From: Adineta vaga
Taxonomy: Eukaryota > Rotifera
DNA length: 64,000 nt
NCBI GenBank assembly: GCA_021613535.1
Contig: CP075495.1
Span: 8,742,001 to 8,806,000, forward strand
Direction of reading: 5' to 3'
The position numbers and the translations under genes were made by a program. Below, in pieces: positions 22,770 to 35,698 of the stretch; the stretch's first letter is position 1, and every line of letters starts with the position of its first letter. The notes under the pieces are model-generated. The model was not told the DNA's origin. It did not search any database and saw only the letters and a program-made list of their open reading frames with translations.

Positions 22770-25700
22770 ATGTGGGATCAATATCGAGACGTATCCGAAA
22801 GCGAAAAAAAAGAAGTTCGATTATCGTTCGATCTATTTTCATGGCGTAGTAAGTAAGGTGATTATGTGTTCGTTTTGCAATAGCGGTAAACTGCGGAAGC
22901 ATGTTTCATTTTAAAATCAAAGCAAAATATCGCGATTTGTTAAGAGGTTTGCTTTTCATTAATAGAACAATCGATTCTCCCTTTAACCACCGAATTTTGT
23001 TCCAAAAATCAGAATGCAACCGATCCAGATTCGTCTCAAACAGAACATAATTCATTATCAAATAAAAATAAGAATTCTCATCTATTGATCGTATCTTCTC
23101 CGGTAATTAATTTTACAAATGCTAGTTCAGTTGAATTACGAATCAATGAAAATAATCAATTAGAAAGTAAACAATACATTAATTTGTTGTTGTTGTTGAC
23201 ATTATCACTTAGTTTCTATAGAAATCAATTCACATACATCAGAAAAATGTATAATCATTACACGACGTTATTCAAAACCAAGTCGACATGATTCTGTACA
23301 AATAATAACCTCTGAAATACGTCAACGTCAAATGGATCGATATCGAAATTATGCACATCAACTCAACTCAACTCAACTCTATTCATTTTTAATTTCATTC
23401 GATGGTGTTGAATGTTACGATACAAATTGTCACCCATCTATATTTAATGCATCGTATCGATGCCGAACAATGCCATTTAAAGCATTACCTTCGATGAATG
23501 ATCAAGATATTAAACATAATATTTCCTATATTTCTCTAACTAACTTATCGAATATAATTGATCATGAACCGAATGTATCAAGAAGAAATTCTTATACACA
23601 ATCATCTAGTAATGTTTTAACTCATAAAACGTCATTATTTCTTGCAGATATATTCAGTAAATATGTTTTCTTTTTAAATCTCAAATATAGTCATGATTTT
23701 CTCATAGATAAAATGACATATGAACAACGTACTAAATCCATTGTTGAATTAACGAAATTACATGAACATTTGACGAAATCGAAGAGTATATGAACGTACA
23801 TCATCTAAACTACTTTGTTTTCTATTTACTCTACTATAGCTGCTTTAAATAAACTACAACGAACTACATCACTACCGAATTTACATAAAATAACAACAAA
23901 ATTAGATAGTGTGACATCATTATTCGCTGAAGAAACAGCTACATGTTTGAATAAAACATAGAAAATGATTTCTTATTCGAACAATTATTTGATTGTAGAT
24001 ACATCATTTGAAGATCAGCATATAACTAATTTGAATAAAGAAAATCTAACAAAACAAAAGGTTTATACACAATTAGAAAATGGTCAACTATTACATACAG
24101 ATAATTCATCAACGACTGCATCTACAATTCCATCAGCTATAATACATTTGTCAACAGTAAAACCGTCTTTACGTATGTTAAAATCTACTGCTAAATTTCT
24201 TTTGTACAATTAAATAACTCTAGTTTCTACTAAATCAACTGATTTACCATTAGTATCAAAACAAAAATCTGTTGAAGTGTTAAAGGTGAATGAAACCAAT
24301 ACACAATTATCAAATTCGATAGTAAATTCAATGGCTGATATTAAACAAGAAAGGATATCGAATGAAAATGAAAATCTCCAGAAAACTAATGACTTAATGT
24401 TAAATTCACCAATGGAAACTAAGAAAGATCAAATAAATCCATTGTTTTCCTATCTTCCATCATCAAAGGATGAAGATAAACGAGAAATTAATTTAAATGA
24501 TGTGACGGAATATCTTTTGCAACAAGATGTTAACAATCTATCGACAAATTACGATGTATCATTTACTGTTAGTCCTAAAGAATCGAACAAAACAAACGAA
24601 TTATTGGCAACGATCATGAATTATCCGTACGATCTCAATCACCTGTAAGTTTCGTAATAAACTTTCAAACTTACACATATTTGATTTGGAATATATCTTT
24701 TCAAAGTCAGAAAAATCAACAATGCTAATCACTTCCGTAGCAACATCAACGAAACCTGACTCAATATCATTATTATTGCCATTGGTCACTGATGATGAAA
24801 CATCGATGATAACTCGAACGACAGCAGCATCGACTAATCTGACAGCAACTGAAGATACTGATACTAATGATGATGATCAATCCAAATTGATTAATGAACA
24901 AATAAAACGTAGTAGTTTAGGTCTTGCACGTGATTCACTTGAACTTCTTCGTAATAATACACCACATCATCGAAACAGTGAAGAACAATTAACTCCACGA
25001 TCAAATGTTGATAGTACACCTCGAAAACGAAAATCAGTTTTAAAATCACGAATTATAAGTTCAAATGATTTACCAACACCAAAACTCATTTCCTATATTG
25101 CTATCGACGAGCTTAAAGATGATAAACGTTCGATAGAACAGCAAATACAGTAAATTCAAATGGATAAGCAATTCAATTTCATTTATAGCCTAATTATTTA
25201 GACGTCGTTCACTTACACTCGATAAAGACGGTCACTTATCTCATGTACAAGTCCAAAACCCAAACGTGATTCATTAACATTGCTTCAACAATATTCGTCA
25301 GGACTAACAACTCCTCATTCGGGACGTTATCATCTATCTAATTCCGATGATAAACATGTAGAATTTATTCGTGAACCCGGTAATACTATTACACCTGTAT
25401 TACATGTTGGAAGAGGAATAAAATCTGTACGAAGATATCCTTTTAAATACTGAAATATTTTATGATTGACATTCTTTAGAAATATTTCACAAATAAACAT
25501 ATCAATTCGACGTTCTCCAATGAATTCTATCATCATATTTTGGATCCTATATTGGATTTATCCGAACGTTCAAAAAGTGATATATCTTTGATTGACAAGG
25601 ATAATTCCACAAAATACTTTTCTCCTCGTCAACATACTCCACAAATTCCATTGTCATCAATGACAATACCATATATTGAAACAGATGATACTATGAACGA

Positions 25701-26044
25701 AAGTAAATAGATACTTATAAAAAGATGCTATTTGTTTTATTTTTCTAGAAGTATGTCTGAATAAGAATGAATATGATAAAATGATTCGTTTAATTATAAC
25801 ATCATTATTGAAAAAGAAAAAGTAATGTCTAATACGATATCAATACATATTTTCAAGATTCATTTCTTGTTTTATCTCATCAAGAAAAAATTCAAGTCAA
25901 TCTACAATGCAATTGAATAATAATCTATGCAATAACAATCGTTTAACCATTTTTCAAAATATAATTCTTTTGATTCTTCTAATATCCTTCTATGTATTCA
26001 TATTTATTAAAAGTCAATATTGGCAAGAATATAATAAAAAATAA
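22770..26044 (+). CDS. Unrecognised long protein with C-terminal membrane anchor, two frame breaks
   Basis: Reconstructed exons: 22770-22848, 22945-23166, 23213-23656, 23708-23785, 23840-23944, 23999-24172, 24224-24644, about 24707-25149, 25202-25426, 25480-25702, 25749-25821, 25885-26044. All junctions agree in phase except two problems. Exon 7 ends in phase 2 while the open frame after 24706 needs phase 0. Exon 9 changes frame near 25250, between GHLSHVQ and PKPKRDSLTLLQQ. The protein is Ser/Thr/Asn-rich and largely disordered. It ends with a single hydrophobic helix (FQNIILLILLISFYVFIFI) and a short basic tail, so it is probably tail-anchored. No domain is recognised. It may be a pseudogene, or an intact gene with two sequence errors or unusual splicing. 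Confidence 0.55.
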
Positions 26045-26689
26045 TTATTATCTATATTAGAATAGATTAGTATAACATTCGTTAGTTATTCATACTTATT
26101 TATTGTATTTCGATATCTCATTCACACAACAAAAAGAAAATTTCTTGTCATTTATAATGATAGTGATGTCAGTATGATCAATTTGATTGTAGCGACTAAA
26201 ATATAGGATTGGTAGCAAATAAACTAATGTTGGACTTTTCCTGTTCTGTCTGTCTATATCGTATCTATCTACCCTAGTCATAGCTATATGGACTGACTGT
26301 TCTGTTGGTAGTGCAAAGCGAAGCTTCATGATGATTCTCGATTGTTCGAGTACCTTCTCGAATAGAATTTTTTTTTCTTTTCTTACGAAAGAACGATACA
26401 GAGAAGTATATTAGAGAAGAGAAACGAGCGTGCATCTTATACATGTTGTTGTCGTTGTATGTAATACGTAATCATCATATACAATATAGTACAGAAAGCG
26501 AGAAAAGAAACGAATGAATTACATGTTGTTCAATAGATTCTATAGGCCAATGCAATTTTGAGAAGAAAAGAAGAACACAAAAAAATAAAACTATTAGTCA
26601 CGGTGTAATGAACAAATAGTTTTCATCTTTTATAGATTTATTTTTGCTCGATTTTCATATAATATATATATTCTTGAATACGATATATT
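26045..26689. other. Intergenic region with DNAJB promoter
   Basis: Spacer between the tail-anchored gene and the Hsp40 gene, containing the heat-shock-element array listed separately and a TATA-like ATATATA run near 26664-26670. No ORF of interest. Confidence 0.6.
26335..26367 (+). promoter_or_regulatory. Heat-shock element array upstream of DNAJB
   Basis: Seven units stand at exact 5-bp spacing: TTC 26335, GAT 26340, TTC 26345, GTA 26350, TTC 26355, GAA 26360, GAA 26365. The first six alternate TTC/GAA as HSF1 trimer sites require, with single mismatches in units two and four. The array lies about 320 nt before the DNAJB start codon, consistent with stress induction of that Hsp40 gene. Seen directly; function inferred. 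Confidence 0.7.
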
Positions 26690-28276
26690 ATGGGCAAAGA
26701 TTATTATAAAATCTTAGGTAAATAATAGTTATTTTTTTGAAAACTAGAAACTTTCTTGGTTCATTTTCATATTTCTCTAGGTTTAACCAAAGGTGCCACT
26801 GATGATGATATAAAAAAAGCTTATCGAAAACTGTAAGTAAATAAAATAGTTTCATATGATGTGAGAGATTCACAAGGCTTATTCATTTAGTGCGCTTAAA
26901 TATCATCCAGATAAGAATAAAGAGGCAGGTGCCGAAGAAAAATTTAAAGAAGTTGCAGAAGCTTATGAAGTTCTATCCGATCCAAAAAAGAAAGAAATCT
27001 TTGATAAATACGGTGAAGAAGGTACGATACATAACTGAATGATATTCTTTGATGAATTCATATATATATATATGTGTCTATCTATCTATCTATCTATAAA
27101 TATATTTAGGTTTGAAAGCCGGTGGTGGTGGTGGCGGTGGTCCCGGTGCAGCAGGCCAACAATTCTTCTATTCCAATGTTGATCCACATCAAACATTTCG
27201 CATGTTCTTTGTATGTATAGAAGAAAAGAAGAAATATCTTTCGTTTACATTCGCAGTTTATTCTTTTTATAAATAGAATGGTGCTGATCCATTTGCAATG
27301 TTCTTTGGTGGTGATGGCGATGATGATGATGGACAAGGTGGTGGTTTCGGAGGATTTTCTGGTCTTGGTGGATTTCATTTTGGTGGTGCTGGCATGGGTG
27401 GACGTGGTGGTCCACAAAGTCAAATGCAACGAAAGAAAACACAAGATCCACCTGTTGAACATGAACTATTTGTTTCACTAGAAGAAATTGCATCTGGTAC
27501 AACAAAGAAAATGAAAATTTCACGGAAAGTTCTAAATCCAGATAATCGTACAACACGTATGGAAGATAAAGTATTAACTATTGAAATAAAACCTGGTTGG
27601 AAGCAAGGAACTAAAATCACCTTTCCACGTGAAGGTGATCAAAGTCCATCGACAATACCAGCTGATATTGTATTTATAATTAAAGATAAAAACCATCCAG
27701 TATTTCGACGCGATGGCAGTGATCTTCTCTATACAGCGAAAATTAATCTCAAAGATGTAAGTTTTAAAAATGAGAGAAATGACAAGTAATCAATCATTAT
27801 ATTGTTCGAATGATTACATCATATCGAAAATGTAAAGAAAGAACGAATAGAGTATTACTTAATCGAAAACTGAACGCAATTACATGTATATGTTTCAAAG
27901 AGTGGGAGACAAATAAAAAAAATGAAGGATCGTTTTCTTCTTCAAGTGACTCGATTGAACTTATCAAAATTAGAATATGATGAAAGTCAAGGATGTGATA
28001 AAATGCACTCAAATTTGATGTAATTGTTTATTTTTCTTTTAGGCTTTATGTGGAACAACAATAACTGTTCCTACACTTGAACAATCTCGTGTGCGTAAAT
28101 TACAGTTAAATGAAGTAATTAAACCAACAACAGAAAAACGATTGACCGGCGATGGTCTACCTTTTCCAAAACAACCAACTAAACGCGGAGATATTGTTGT
28201 GAAATTTGATATTAAATTTCCTGATACACTCACTAAAGAACAGAAAGAAGTGATTTCATCCACATTACGTGTCTAA
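26690..28276 (+). CDS. DNAJB1: Hsp40 co-chaperone, DNAJB1/4 type (type II)
   Basis: Six exons (26690-26717, 26781-26832, 26891-27021, 27110-27210, 27277-27756, 28043-28276) give 341 aa; human DNAJB1 has 340. A J domain at 1-70 ([20 protein letters not shown]) has the HPD tripeptide at 32-34, which stimulates Hsp70 ATPase. A Gly-rich G/F region follows (about 75-160, with GGGGGGGPG and [10 protein letters not shown]). Two C-terminal beta-sandwich domains carry [40 protein letters not shown] and [20 protein letters not shown]. The dimerisation tail has [10 protein letters not shown]. There is no zinc-finger domain, so it is type II. It acts in the cytosol and nucleus with Hsp70. The last intron (286 nt) is longer than the others. 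Confidence 0.95.
27059..27098. repeat. (TA)n(TCTA)n microsatellite in DNAJB intron 3
   Basis: TA repeat running into four or more TCTA units, inside the intron that ends at 27109. Confidence 0.9.
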
Positions 28277-31075
28277 GGAATAGAACAAAACAAAAAAAAG
28301 CCAATAAATATCTGTCGTATTTCACTCTTTTATTTGTATGTATATTTTCCATCGTACTTTAAAACTATCCAACGAGGTTCAAACTATATATAAATATAAA
28401 TATATATTTATACAGAGTCATACTTAATGACTTTGTTCTCTGTGCATTGTAGACGATTTTTCTTCTCTGTCTCTCTTTCTTTGTTTCTTCTATGACTCTT
28501 TTTTTGTACGTTTCATTTTTTTTGTCTGCTCAAAACTCGAACACATATTTGAATGAACCACTTGGTTGTTCTGATGTGTATAATGATCTGTGAGGTATAA
28601 AAACTAAAACTATCATAACTTTCTTAATCAGAAAATCTTTGTTATTCGATTGAAGAAAAATATTTCTATGAAATCTACGTTTGATTAGCATAGACTTGTT
28701 GACGCTATATGATATTCAAATTTGAATGGTACGATTCGGAAATAAGAAATTGAATATATTGTATGCTAATACATACAATTATGAAATACTTTAATTGTTG
28801 ATACTGTTTTAATAAAAATATTTCCTCAATCAGCAACCCATGTTCATTCATAAGCCTTTAAACGAGGATTTTCATCGTAATTTGTTTTAATTAAAATGGA
28901 TTATATACTGAATAACATTTTTTCAATGCTAATGATAGATAGAAATCCAGAATATCCTATTCTATTTTAAAATTAATTCGTTCACATAAACTAAACAAAA
29001 AGAAAATAGTCCAAACGTTGAAAATAAAAAGATCAATAGAAGTCAATACATTTGCATACATGACAATTTTGAATTATAGTGAAGTGTCTAAGAATTCAAA
29101 ATGGCTAGTAAACATCACTATTCGATATTTGTGAAACTGATTTCATTTTTGACTTGTCTCATCAATTATTCTCAATTGATTGAAATAATTCATATTGAAC
29201 TTTGAAATATGCATTGCATTGCTTGCTTACTATGCAATTGTTTTACTAGCATCACCTTTTACTTCATTTTCTTACATTTCTTCTTTTTGATCATGAAAAT
29301 GATTATTTAATCAAGAAAGAATGAGTATATATGAACAATTTCAGTGTTGTCCTCTCGTTTTCGGTCATATCCGTTCGTTGTCTCTGCTACCTATGTTCAA
29401 CACATATACGCAAAAATAGTCTCGATAATTCATCTGCAAACAAAAAAAATCGTTTGAACCTCATCGATTTCTTTTCTTTTGTCCACATAGAAAACTATCG
29501 TTTGTGTTGTCTTCATTATCTCCGATAGTAGATGATCAGAAAAAGAACATGAACAACCTCAGCTAAGCTGCATGATGCAATTCAACAACTATCGCTGTTA
29601 TTCGTATCATCGAATGAAATTGTTCTAATAAATTATATACATATATATAGTTATTAAGATGAATTGGTAATGAAAACAATTAAAAATCGATGTTATCTTC
29701 AAGAGAATTTGTAAGTAGATCTATTTCGTTTGTAATTCATAAAATAAAATCTGTATATTTACTTGAATTAGTTCCTATAAGAATAGGAGAAATACTTTTC
29801 AATAGTATCAAACTTAATGACCATATATTACCAATTGTATCTTCGTCTCTGAGTTAGGAGAATTATTTGAAAAAAAGGAACTCATATATTTTACTTCAAA
29901 ACTATTGTTAATCGAAGAATAATGTATATGAAGATAAGATTCCTTTTTATACTAAAAAATTTTTACTTTGAGTAAAATAAAGCATCCATACTGCACTTCG
30001 ATAATGTTGCATGGAGAAAAAATATAGATTGATATTAGACAACTAGTGACTTAGTCAAATACTGATAAGGTGATAAGGAAGAAAAGTATTAATATGCGTG
30101 TTAATGTCAGATGAAAATTTATGTTACAAGAAAAATGATTCTATTTTAAGAAATACATACTTTTCAATATGTTCCTTTAATATTTGAATATAATTTCTAT
30201 CATGATGGTTCAACTTAAAGACATGGTAAAGAAACGTTTTCTTATTTCTCATTCATTCACTTTAGCATATATGTAAATAAAATTCGATGTTGGAGAGAAA
30301 ATTTTGTTTTTTATTATGCATATTTATGAAGTTTGTCACAGATGCTAAATTCACTTTCGATTATATATTTGAAAACACAAATCAGTACAATGAAAGTGGC
30401 ATTTAAAAGTTTTCGATTACTGGTATGAATTCACACATATATACATACACTCTAGATAAAGTTTTATTTGAGACAATACTGGAAGTATACGTTGAACGAC
30501 GTATAATACTTTCCATATTGTGTAGTGAAAATTGCTCAAGAAAAAGAAATACGAGTTAGTAATTTTAAGGGAGGGAGCAGTTTGTTCTTTTTTTTCATAA
30601 AACAATTTGATGTTTATAAATTTCTTAATAATACAAATAACATGATCTGATAGGATAATCGTATGTAAATAGTAAAAATTGAGTGAGAACATCATTAATA
30701 GCTATATGTATAAACTTTATGTCAACATTGTAGAATAGACATGGAGCCATCCAATAGTAAGAATATCTAATCATCTCTTATCGATGACAATGATGAGAAT
30801 AGGTAACTTTTAAGAATATTTTTAAATCTAACTACTAGATTAGTGCTCGAGATTAAGTGATTTGATGGTAATTGGACTAATTATCACTATACTGAATTAC
30901 TGATCAATATATATACTATCTGTTTATCTCTAACCAGTTTTGAATATCATTGTAGTCTTCAAGCTTCGTTTAGAGAGTTCTTTCTCAGTAAAAATTTATC
31001 GAAAATGATCATTTCTTTCTTCTTCTTTTTCATTCGCTTCTATTATTGTACATAAACTATGATTTCATTACATAG
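28277..31075. other. 2.8-kb gene-free stretch, probably with an unresolved first exon of C1GALT1-like 1
   Basis: No coding exon, RNA gene or clear repeat seen. The first coding exon of the glycosyltransferase that begins at 31076 should lie near its right end but could not be placed. The ATG at 31005 would require a 28-nt intron, too short to accept. Confidence 0.5.
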
Positions 31076-32303
31076 AAACGATCTATTCCAATTGGACTTG
31101 CAATTACTAGTCTTACAATAATTACAATTTTTTACATTGGTACTTCTTCAAACAGTGATTATACTAGTTTTCCAAAATTTCGACTACCTAATGTTAACAA
31201 TCATACCGAATCAGTCGTTTCAACTCGTATCTTTTGTCTCATACTAACATCACCAAAGAACTTTCTTACTCGTGCTAAAGCTATCCATCAAACATGGGCA
31301 TCACGATGTGATCGACACTTTTTTGTCACAGAAAATGCAACAGAAACACTCACATCTGAACAACTCAATTTTACAAAACAGATATCAATTGCACCAATCA
31401 GCAATATCATCCCCGGTTATGATCATTTAACGCAAAAGTCAACATTAGCCTTTTTGTTTGCGTATAAGAATTATGCGAATGATTTTGATTGGTTCATCAA
31501 AGCAGATGATGATACATTTGTGATTGTTGAAAATCTACGAGGATTTTTGAGCAAACAAAATGCATCTGAACCTGTTACATTTGGATATAATTTTAAGGTA
31601 ATTGATTTTGACTTCGTGAAATTTTTTCTTACATGATAACAACTGATGCTAAGAATAATGGTTAACTTGTTTTGAATCGTTGCAGAGTTTTGAAATATAT
31701 TGTCAACTGAAACCTTATCTGAACGATTAATACACAATAAATCTTTTAATCAGATGCTTTATTGTTGAAAAAGTCACCTTTTTTTGACTTTCAATTCGTT
31801 TTTTTTTCATTTACAGGTTATCGTTCCGCAAGGATATCATTCAGGTGGAGCATCCTATGTATTAAGTCAAGAGTCACTACGACGATTTCATCGAGCTCAT
31901 GAAGATTCAACAGCATCATGTCGCACAGATGGTGGTGCCGAAGATGTTGAAATTGCCAAATGTCTTCGTACTCAAGGTGTTTATCCAGGCAAATCAATCG
32001 ATAGTTACAATCGTGAACTATTTCATCCACTTCCATTTGCTGATCATTTTCGTGGCTCATTTCCAGATTGGATGTTTTCGTATGCAGAAAATCCACTACA
32101 AACGGTACCCTACTATTTGACAATTTGAAATGTTTGATTGAATAGTAATGTATTTTGTTTTTCCTTAGAATTATAACTGTTGCAGTGATCAAACGATATC
32201 ATTTCATTATGTGTCGCCTGAAGAACAATACCTAATGCATTTTCTATTATACAAAGTTCGACCAATCTTTCAATTCGAAAAAATTCACGGAAAAGTCTGT
32301 TAG
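31076..32303 (+). CDS. C1GALT1: Core 1 beta-1,3-galactosyltransferase-like, copy 1 (5' exon unresolved)
   Basis: Visible exons 31076-31597, 31817-32104 and 32169-32303 join in phase 0. C1GALT1 enzymes add galactose to Tn-antigen GalNAc on Ser/Thr in the Golgi. The visible N-terminus (PIGLAITSLTIITIFYIG) is a type II membrane anchor. Family motifs follow: FLTRAKAIHQTWASRCDRHF, FDWFIKADDDTFVIVENL with the metal-binding DDD, GYHSGGASYVLSQESLRRF, DGGAEDVEIAKCL, ELFHPLPFADHF and, in the last exon, NCCSDQTISFHYV. Exon 2 is 288 nt, as in copy 2 at 45936. The acceptor at 31075 has no in-frame ATG behind it, so the true start lies in an upstream exon. The C-terminal tail (YKVRPIFQFEKIHGKVC) is longer than in copy 2. 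Confidence 0.88.
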
Positions 32304-33732
32304 TTCTACAACACCGGTGATGGTATAATTCAATTATAACGCTGATTGTTTTCAGTGCTTGTTATTTTTTGTTTTTAAAGAATACAAATTCGAGAATGTG
32401 CAGCAAACATTTAGACGTATACACATCTATATTATTGTTATTGTTTTGTTTATATTAGATATTTGACTAAATAAATATCTGTATGTTTGATTTATTTTCT
32501 CGATTATAAATTTAAACTGCTGATGCCAAAGTTAGATAAATCGTATCGCTTTGGATAATAACTGCTTAGATAGTCTTTCCAAAAATCTAAATATGACTCT
32601 TACAGACATGAAATATTCTTTACGCGATGAAGATTAATTATAATAACAAGTATAGATGAAATTATATAAATTAAGATTTCATTTAGTATCACATATTCTT
32701 AATGAAAAAGGAACATATTGATATCGGTTTTCATTCTGAAATTAGTAACACCGAAACAGAGTGCATCGTTTTTTTCTATTTACGCGACGCCATGTTATAT
32801 GTAATGTACTTTTCACAATTTTTTGCAAAAAACTCTACTATTTTGTAAGTGAACAATATATCCCCTCTAGAAACAACAATGTGTATAAATTTAAATATAA
32901 AGAAAGATGATTTCATTGTTCTCACTTATCAATAAAACTGGTTAACATTTGGTGACATATTTATGTAAATATCTAGAACTGAGAAAGAATATTTTGTAAA
33001 TCATAATTATTATGTGATTCAAACGCTAGACAAAAAAAAATAGTAGATCATTATTATATTATGGGAGAAATCTATTGAAACGAATGAACAAATTCTATGG
33101 GATCAGTGTGCTCATCATCGATTTCAAACAATAAATTGAAGATATCGTGATTCTTCGCTAGTTTTGAAATTATATCCAATTATAAACATACTAAATGAGT
33201 GGTATATGTTTCGTTATCTTTTCAACAATAACCTGATAGATACTTGTAAATAAATAGCAATATTTTGATTTCTATTCTTAACATTTTATGCACTTCAATC
33301 ATTGTTTCTGCTTATTTTTTCTGTTATCTACATTATGTTCTTATTATTTCTTATTTCGATTTTATATCTGAGTGATGAAATATTACAGATTAATCTCAGT
33401 ATAAAAAACTATTCATGAAACATGCCTACCACGATGTGATCAATTCATATGAAACTTTTCACTTCACAAAGTGTGATTAACACTCCAGATCACCAATCGT
33501 AGGTAGAGTGACTGAAATATCTTCTTGTCCATTTTTAAATTTATTTTTATGATATTATAGTGTATGGTTATTTCTTTTATTGAACAGATACTTCAAAGGA
33601 ATGCACACATATGCACAACAATACAGATGAAAATGGAATACAAACAAATAAAATTTAATATATATGCATATGAACTCATAGTGAGTATTCCAAAATCATA
33701 CCATTTGAGTGAATATGGAAGTCGTTAAGAGT
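32304..33732. other. Gene-free stretch
   Basis: 1.4 kb between convergent genes (C1GALT1-like 1 and alpha1). No exon or repeat recognised; AATAAA-type site at 32470-32475. Confidence 0.6.
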
Positions 33733-34528
33733 TCACGATACATATTTCATTCCAAGATGATCGATGATGGTACTCAAACCTTCCATGCATTTTCGTAAAT
33801 ATTCACTGATCACTATCGATCGAACGTTATGAACATCGGATGAACAAATGTGATTTAATTTGTTTGAAAATACCAATCGATCATTCATATCATACACTGA
33901 TTGCCATGATTGAGAATACACATTCAGAACATTTCGATATCCACACATCATATCTGTTTTTAAAATAATTTGAATACTTTTGAAGTAATTATCGATTTTT
34001 TGCTCAAAAAAGCCCTTGAGATTACGCAGATCATCGATGCTGTTCGAAAAGTAGATCATTGCATTGTGTGCTTCTAACAACAGCTTTATCAAATACTCCT
34101 AAAAAAACAAGGCATATTTCATAAAGTGTTTCGTCAATTTCATAACTATACTTTGCCGATGTTATTCTGTTGAAAGAAATGAAGATGGTAGTACGAAGAT
34201 GGGAGACTAGCATGAGTGCTGTTCATCTCGATGTTCACATATTGATTTATTTTATCAATTGTTATCCTCTGTTTGATCTACATAATACAGGAGATGACAT
34301 TTCATTTCTGTACAATCACAAATGAACATCACTTACTTCTCGTTCAATCTCGAGTGTTGTTCGAGCAATTTCTTGTGCTTTGCGTGCAATAGTTACGAGT
34401 TCATCTTTGACACACAAGATACCATCATTAATTTGACACGTATCATCAATGATTGATCGTTGTTCACTCAGTGAAATCAAACACACGAATGAAAGATAAA
34501 AAAAGGTAATTTTTGGAAAAAATAACAT
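33733..34528 (-). CDS. Alpha1: small secreted protein of an unrecognised tandem family
   Basis: Exons 34528-34337, 34277-34152 and 34098-33733 (192+126+366 nt, all introns phase 0) give 227 aa. A signal peptide (KITFFYLSFVCLISLSEQ) is followed by CQINDGILCVKDEL and ARTTLEIERE in exon 1. Exon 2 has a glycosylation sequon in IEMNSTHAS. Exon 3 has LLLEAHNAMIYFSNSIDDLR, MCGYRNVLNVYSQSWQS and ISEYLRKCMEGL. The composition suggests an all-helical extracellular protein; function is unknown. It is the most diverged alpha copy, sharing exon sizes with alpha2 and alpha3. Two extra cysteines near the C-terminus (ICSS, KCM) are absent from alpha2/3. An in-frame ATG at 34600 would lengthen the N-terminus by 24 residues, but the start at 34528 places the signal peptide correctly. 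Confidence 0.8.
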
Positions 34529-35698
34529 AGATCGAGCTAAAATTTCAATTGTATCGATTTCTTTAGTCAAGTTAAAAGTTTTTTTCGTACTTGTTAACAA
34601 AATTTTCGTTTAGTTGTTGTGTTAGATTTACGGTCGGTATCAGCGGATCAGATGATGTTGGATACAATGTTGTCGAATATATGAGTGTTATAACAATGAG
34701 TTACAATAAGGAAAAACTAATGAGTTTTGTCTCTATTTCTCTCGTAAGAAATTTAACTACTATTCTGAGATTTGGAAAAATCAGTTCATTTAAATACTAA
34801 CCACAGTCAGCCTACGAGTCTTGTATATCCTCCACATAAATCAACAGTATATGATATATTCAAATAAAGTTGTCTCACAGATGTCAATTGGTTCAATAGT
34901 CTGATTCTTATCAGGAACGTGGTTACTTTGTTGCGCATAGTTTGATGTAAAATAAACTTTTTTGATTGACTCGTTATTTGTCTATAGTCACAAATCAAAA
35001 GACAAATATAATCTGTCTATAGGATTGATTCATATTCTTTTTGAGTACTAAATTAATATCGAGGCCGAAATATCTCACGACGATATATATACATGAGTGT
35101 TTTCAGATTGTCAACGCGTATTTAATTATTGAAATCTATATCATAGCACTGTTCAAGTTGCTCTGTGGTTTTATCAATACGTAAGTGTTTGCTATTGTCT
35201 ACAGTTCTAACTTCATTTTAGTTGTCATTACTTTATCCTTTATATTTAATAAATACAATTTCTGTTTTTATGTATCTGTATATGGGTTGTGTCTCATATT
35301 TTTATGAAAGTACATTGATTCAATAAATATGTACTCGAAATGAAGTCATAGAGATAACATTAATGTACACACTTTTACTTCTATTCAAACACGAACTACC
35401 AAAATCATTCTAAATATTAGTTCATATAATCAGGTATATTCACCTCCCTCACTTGTCACTGCCAGGTTTAGTCTTTCCTATCCAATAACTCGCGTATATT
35501 GACATATTTCTATTACAAACTCGACAACTTTTCGTTACCGTTTCTTTTCCATGAATAAAGATGTAGTAAATGCATGGATCTGATTCATCTACGTATCATC
35601 CGCTTCATATTCCAACATTTTTATCAGTCATTTTCATCAGTTAACAGTCTTTATTGAAATCATCATCACCGTCTTCTCACATCATCATATTTAGTTTA
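34529..35698. other. Upstream region of alpha1
   Basis: Lacks the long conserved upstream block present before alpha2 and alpha3. Open frames here (34591-34800, 34807-34998) have no support. From about 35570 it enters the beta duplication block. Confidence 0.55.

Noticed and set aside
22901-22946. ATG at 22901 as start of the tail-anchored protein
   Set aside because: Its phase cannot be joined to the following exon, whereas the exon starting at 22770 joins to 22945 in frame with a GTAAGT donor.
27245-27556. His- and Gln-rich minus-strand frames over DNAJB
   Set aside because: Antisense shadows of the Gly-rich and C-terminal exon of the Hsp40 gene.
31005-31075. ATG at 31005 as start of C1GALT1-like copy 1
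   Set aside because: Would need a 28-nt intron; the encoded Phe-rich peptide is also unlike the start of copy 2.
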